Shown here: piece by piece, positions 32,680 to 34,737 of the stretch
Layout: each line of letters opens with the position of its first letter
Numbering within the stretch: the stretch's first letter is position 1
NCBI GenBank assembly: GCA_030041215.1
Contig: JASHOH010000157.1
Location: forward strand, 1-34,737
Reading direction: 5' to 3'
Length of the DNA stretch: 34,737 nt
DNA from: Candidatus Sulfotelmatobacter sp.
GTDB lineage: Bacteria; Acidobacteriota; Terriglobia; Terriglobales; Acidobacteriaceae
Translations under genes and position numbers: made by a program
The notes under the pieces: model-generated
What the model saw: the letters and a program-made list of their open reading frames with translations, nothing else
Database searches by the model: none
What the model was told of the DNA's origin: nothing

Positions 32680-34650
32680 TTGCTTGCCGATCTCGCCGTA
32701 GCACCTCCTCCGAAGGACGTTTTGCTTCCAAAAAATGTAATTTTGCGATCGGGGCTTGCGCTGCTCAGCATCATTGCTCTCGTCTGCTTAAGCCTTGAAA
32801 TAGAACTCTTGCAGCAGATCGACAGTCTGCGCCTCTATCTGACCGCCCGCGAGATCATGCTGGAAGCAGGAGTTGCTTTACTGCTTTCACTTGCAATCGG
32901 CTGTTGCTGGTGGTTGTTCGTCTTGTTGATCGGAAAATCGGCTGGGGCGCTCTTGCCGACGCGACGGTGGCGAATCCACGTGCTCTGGGATTTGTGGATC
33001 GCCGGGCCGCTGGCATATCTCATTCTGGAGTTGTTGCAGGATTTTAAACTTGAAGTCTTTCGTCACTGGCATCCAGGTACAGCCCTGGTTATCGCCGTTA
33101 CTCTCGGAGTCACTTGCATTTCCATAACAGGCCTTTTTCGTATCGACTGGCGAGTCCTCCAGGAGTTTTGCCGCACCCGCTTGGTTCCGATCGCGTGGTT
33201 CCACATTGTGCTCGCGATTATGGCCGCTGCGACCCTTTGGCTGCATGGCGTCCACCTGTTCCATGATTACGAACGTCCCTGGGTGGCAAGTGCGGCCTCC
33301 AATTCCCCGGATATTTACCTCATAACCATCGATGCACTAAGAGCCGATGATATGTCCGTTTACGGGTATGGCCGAGCGACTACACCCAATCTGGAGAGAT
33401 TTGCGCAGCGCAGCTTTACTTTCGACTACTTCTTCGCAAATTCTAACTTCACAACTCCGACGACTGCGTCAATTGAAACCGGAAAGCTTCCGTGGTCGCA
33501 TCGCGTCTTTCAAGGTGGCAGCTTCCTGCGGGACAGAAATAAGCACGAAACCCTGCCCGTGCTATTGAAGGAACGGGGATATTACACAGCTATGATCTCC
33601 TCAAATCTCCTGGCTTCTCCCTTTCGCCACGGGACGCTCGATAGCTATGATTCGGTGAAATACGCTTCCCCAGGGGGCGTAACTGGCTTTCGCTTCCGCG
33701 CCTCCAACCTGTTAGGCGTTAACACGCAAATAACTCTTGTATACACATTGCTCCGTGGGATGAATATTCGCGTAAGTACTTTTCTCGATACCATGATCTG
33801 GGGCGACCGCTATCTGGCACCGGCTGAGGATGTGTTTGAACGAGCCACGAAGTTCCTGGAAGGACACAATAATTCGCATCCCATCTTCCTCTGGTCGCAT
33901 ATCCTGCCACCTCATGACCCGTATTGGCCTCCGGCCCCGTATCGACACCGTTTCATCTCGCAAGAAGTGCAGGACTACGGAAATTTTTTGGTACCCAATC
34001 CGGAAACCCTGCATCGTGGGGCTACCGTAGAGCAGTTGCGCAACGCTTACGACGAAATGATCCTGTACGCTGACCACTCCGTTGGGGAGTTTCTGGATTG
34101 GCTGGATCGAACCGGGCGTCTGGATCGATCGATTGTAATTGTCTCAGCTGATCACGGGGAATTATTCGAGCACAATCGCCTAGCCCACGAAGGCCCCGAC
34201 CTTTACAGCGGCGTGATCCGCATTCCGCTTTTAATCCACCTTCCCGGTCAAAAAACCGGAGCGCGCATTGAGGAGGCGGGTGAGCAAGCCGACTTGCTGC
34301 CTACGGTCTTGGACCTGATTGGAGCTCCGCTCCCGAATTGGACCGATGGCAGCTCTCTCAAGCCGGCTTTCGCGGCAAAGACTGTGCCAGATCGATACGT
34401 ATTCAGCATGAACCTGGAGCCGAATTCCACTTTCGCCCCTGTTACCAGGGGTACGGTTGCCGTGATGGACGAGGAATTCAAATTTGTGCGCTACCTTGAG
34501 TCAGGTAAGGAGCAACTTTACAGTTACAGAACCGATGAGGCCGAGGAACACAACCTCGTCGAGTCTCAACCTGAAGTGGCCCAGCGGATGCGGAAGGCAT
34601 TGCTCGATAAGATTGAAGAGGTAAACTGGCACTTTAGCGCCAAACGGTGA
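32680..34650 (+). CDS. membrane-anchored sulfatase/phosphotransferase-like protein (alkaline phosphatase superfamily)
   Basis: 656 aa, TTG start with GGGGA nine bases upstream. Five N-terminal membrane helices (~24-205) are followed by a large outward-facing domain, the layout of LtaS and EptA-type transferases. The domain begins ITIDALRADDMSVYGYG (metal ligand D218) and has SADHGE (D491, H492) as the second metal site. Where true sulfatases have C/S-x-P-x-R, this protein has T258-T-P-T-T262: no formylglycine Cys or Ser and no Arg. That argues against a sulfatase and for a Thr nucleophile, as in phosphoethanolamine or glycerol-phosphate transferases. At the edge of a polysaccharide locus it may decorate the polymer or lipid A (inference). 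Further 3' sequence to the window end shows no clear gene. Confidence 0.85.
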   Translation: MLADLAVAPPPKDVLLPKNVILRSGLALLSIIALVCLSLEIELLQQIDSLRLYLTAREIMLEAGVALLLSLAIGCCWWLFVLLIGKSAGALLPTRRWRIHVLWDLWIAGPLAYLILELLQDFKLEVFRHWHPGTALVIAVTLGVTCISITGLFRIDWRVLQEFCRTRLVPIAWFHIVLAIMAAATLWLHGVHLFHDYERPWVASAASNSPDIYLITIDALRADDMSVYGYGRATTPNLERFAQRSFTFDYFFANSNFTTPTTASIETGKLPWSHRVFQGGSFLRDRNKHETLPVLLKERGYYTAMISSNLLASPFRHGTLDSYDSVKYASPGGVTGFRFRASNLLGVNTQITLVYTLLRGMNIRVSTFLDTMIWGDRYLAPAEDVFERATKFLEGHNNSHPIFLWSHILPPHDPYWPPAPYRHRFISQEVQDYGNFLVPNPETLHRGATVEQLRNAYDEMILYADHSVGEFLDWLDRTGRLDRSIVIVSADHGELFEHNRLAHEGPDLYSGVIRIPLLIHLPGQKTGARIEEAGEQADLLPTVLDLIGAPLPNWTDGSSLKPAFAAKTVPDRYVFSMNLEPNSTFAPVTRGTVAVMDEEFKFVRYLESGKEQLYSYRTDEAEEHNLVESQPEVAQRMRKALLDKIEEVNWHFSAKR

Positions 34651-34737
34651 TGAATGCCTCGCAACATTCATCGGCGAATCGATTGCGTTCGTCGCAGGCC
34701 CCGGCGATCATTGGTCCACAGACCCCAGCCGCCTGAC

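Noticed and set aside
34650-34737. Possible next gene starting in the TGATG at the end of the last CDS
   Set aside because: The frame from 34650 ends at a TGA within the window. The one from 34654 stays open but is short and Arg-rich, with no recognisable motif.
1-34737. tRNA, rRNA, CRISPR array, insertion sequence or prophage genes
   Set aside because: None was recognised by reading; no transposase, integrase or regularly spaced repeats were seen. A tRNAscan/ISfinder run would be decisive.

Overview
The window looks like a chromosomal segment of a GC-rich Gram-negative bacterium, most likely an Acidobacteriota. This is an inference from gene content: a PAP2-Wzi fusion, long SLBB export protein, S9 peptidase with N-terminal beta-propeller, and TolA-like Pro/Ala-rich SH3 proteins. 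No rRNA or tRNA was recognised that would settle it. I see no insertion sequence, phage gene, CRISPR array or tRNA.

Left part (1-11.5 kb): accessory envelope and energy genes. On the minus strand, a fused monohaem cytochrome/beta-barrel protein resembling Cyc2 (291-1814) is followed by a c-type cytochrome cut by the window edge (1-255). On the plus strand come two overlapping secreted proteins with bacterial SH3-like ends (2139-4651), haem O synthase (4814-5749), a very small Flp-type pilin on the minus strand (5839-6006), an exported protein of unknown function, a GT21-like membrane glycosyltransferase, an NAD-dependent sugar epimerase and a secreted prolyl-oligopeptidase-family enzyme.

Right part (11.5-34.7 kb): a large exopolysaccharide/capsule locus of the Wzx/Wzy type, built from short blocks on both strands. 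It has two paralogous initiating polyprenyl glycosylphosphotransferases (11530-12927 and 20233-21627, both minus), a PAP2-Wzi fusion, a Wzz-like chain-length protein without a kinase, a B12-binding-type radical SAM protein, four glycosyltransferases, two SAM methyltransferases, an SLBB outer-membrane export protein, a Wzy-like polymerase, a Wzx-like flippase, and an alkaline-phosphatase-superfamily membrane protein with Thr at the nucleophile position.

Expected workflow (inference from families): a glycosylphosphotransferase loads the first sugar-phosphate on undecaprenyl phosphate; the GT2/GT4 enzymes extend the unit; the methyltransferases and perhaps the radical SAM enzyme modify it; Wzx flips it; Wzy and Wzz polymerise it; the SLBB protein exports it; and the Wzi barrel organises it at the surface. 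The PAP2 domain could handle lipid-pyrophosphate release, and the last gene could add a phosphate-linked decoration.

Most attractive for follow-up: the Cyc2-like gene pair, the PAP2-Wzi fusion with altered phosphate-binding motif and a hairpin-rich leader, the radical SAM gene inside a glycan locus, and the orphan Flp pilin.
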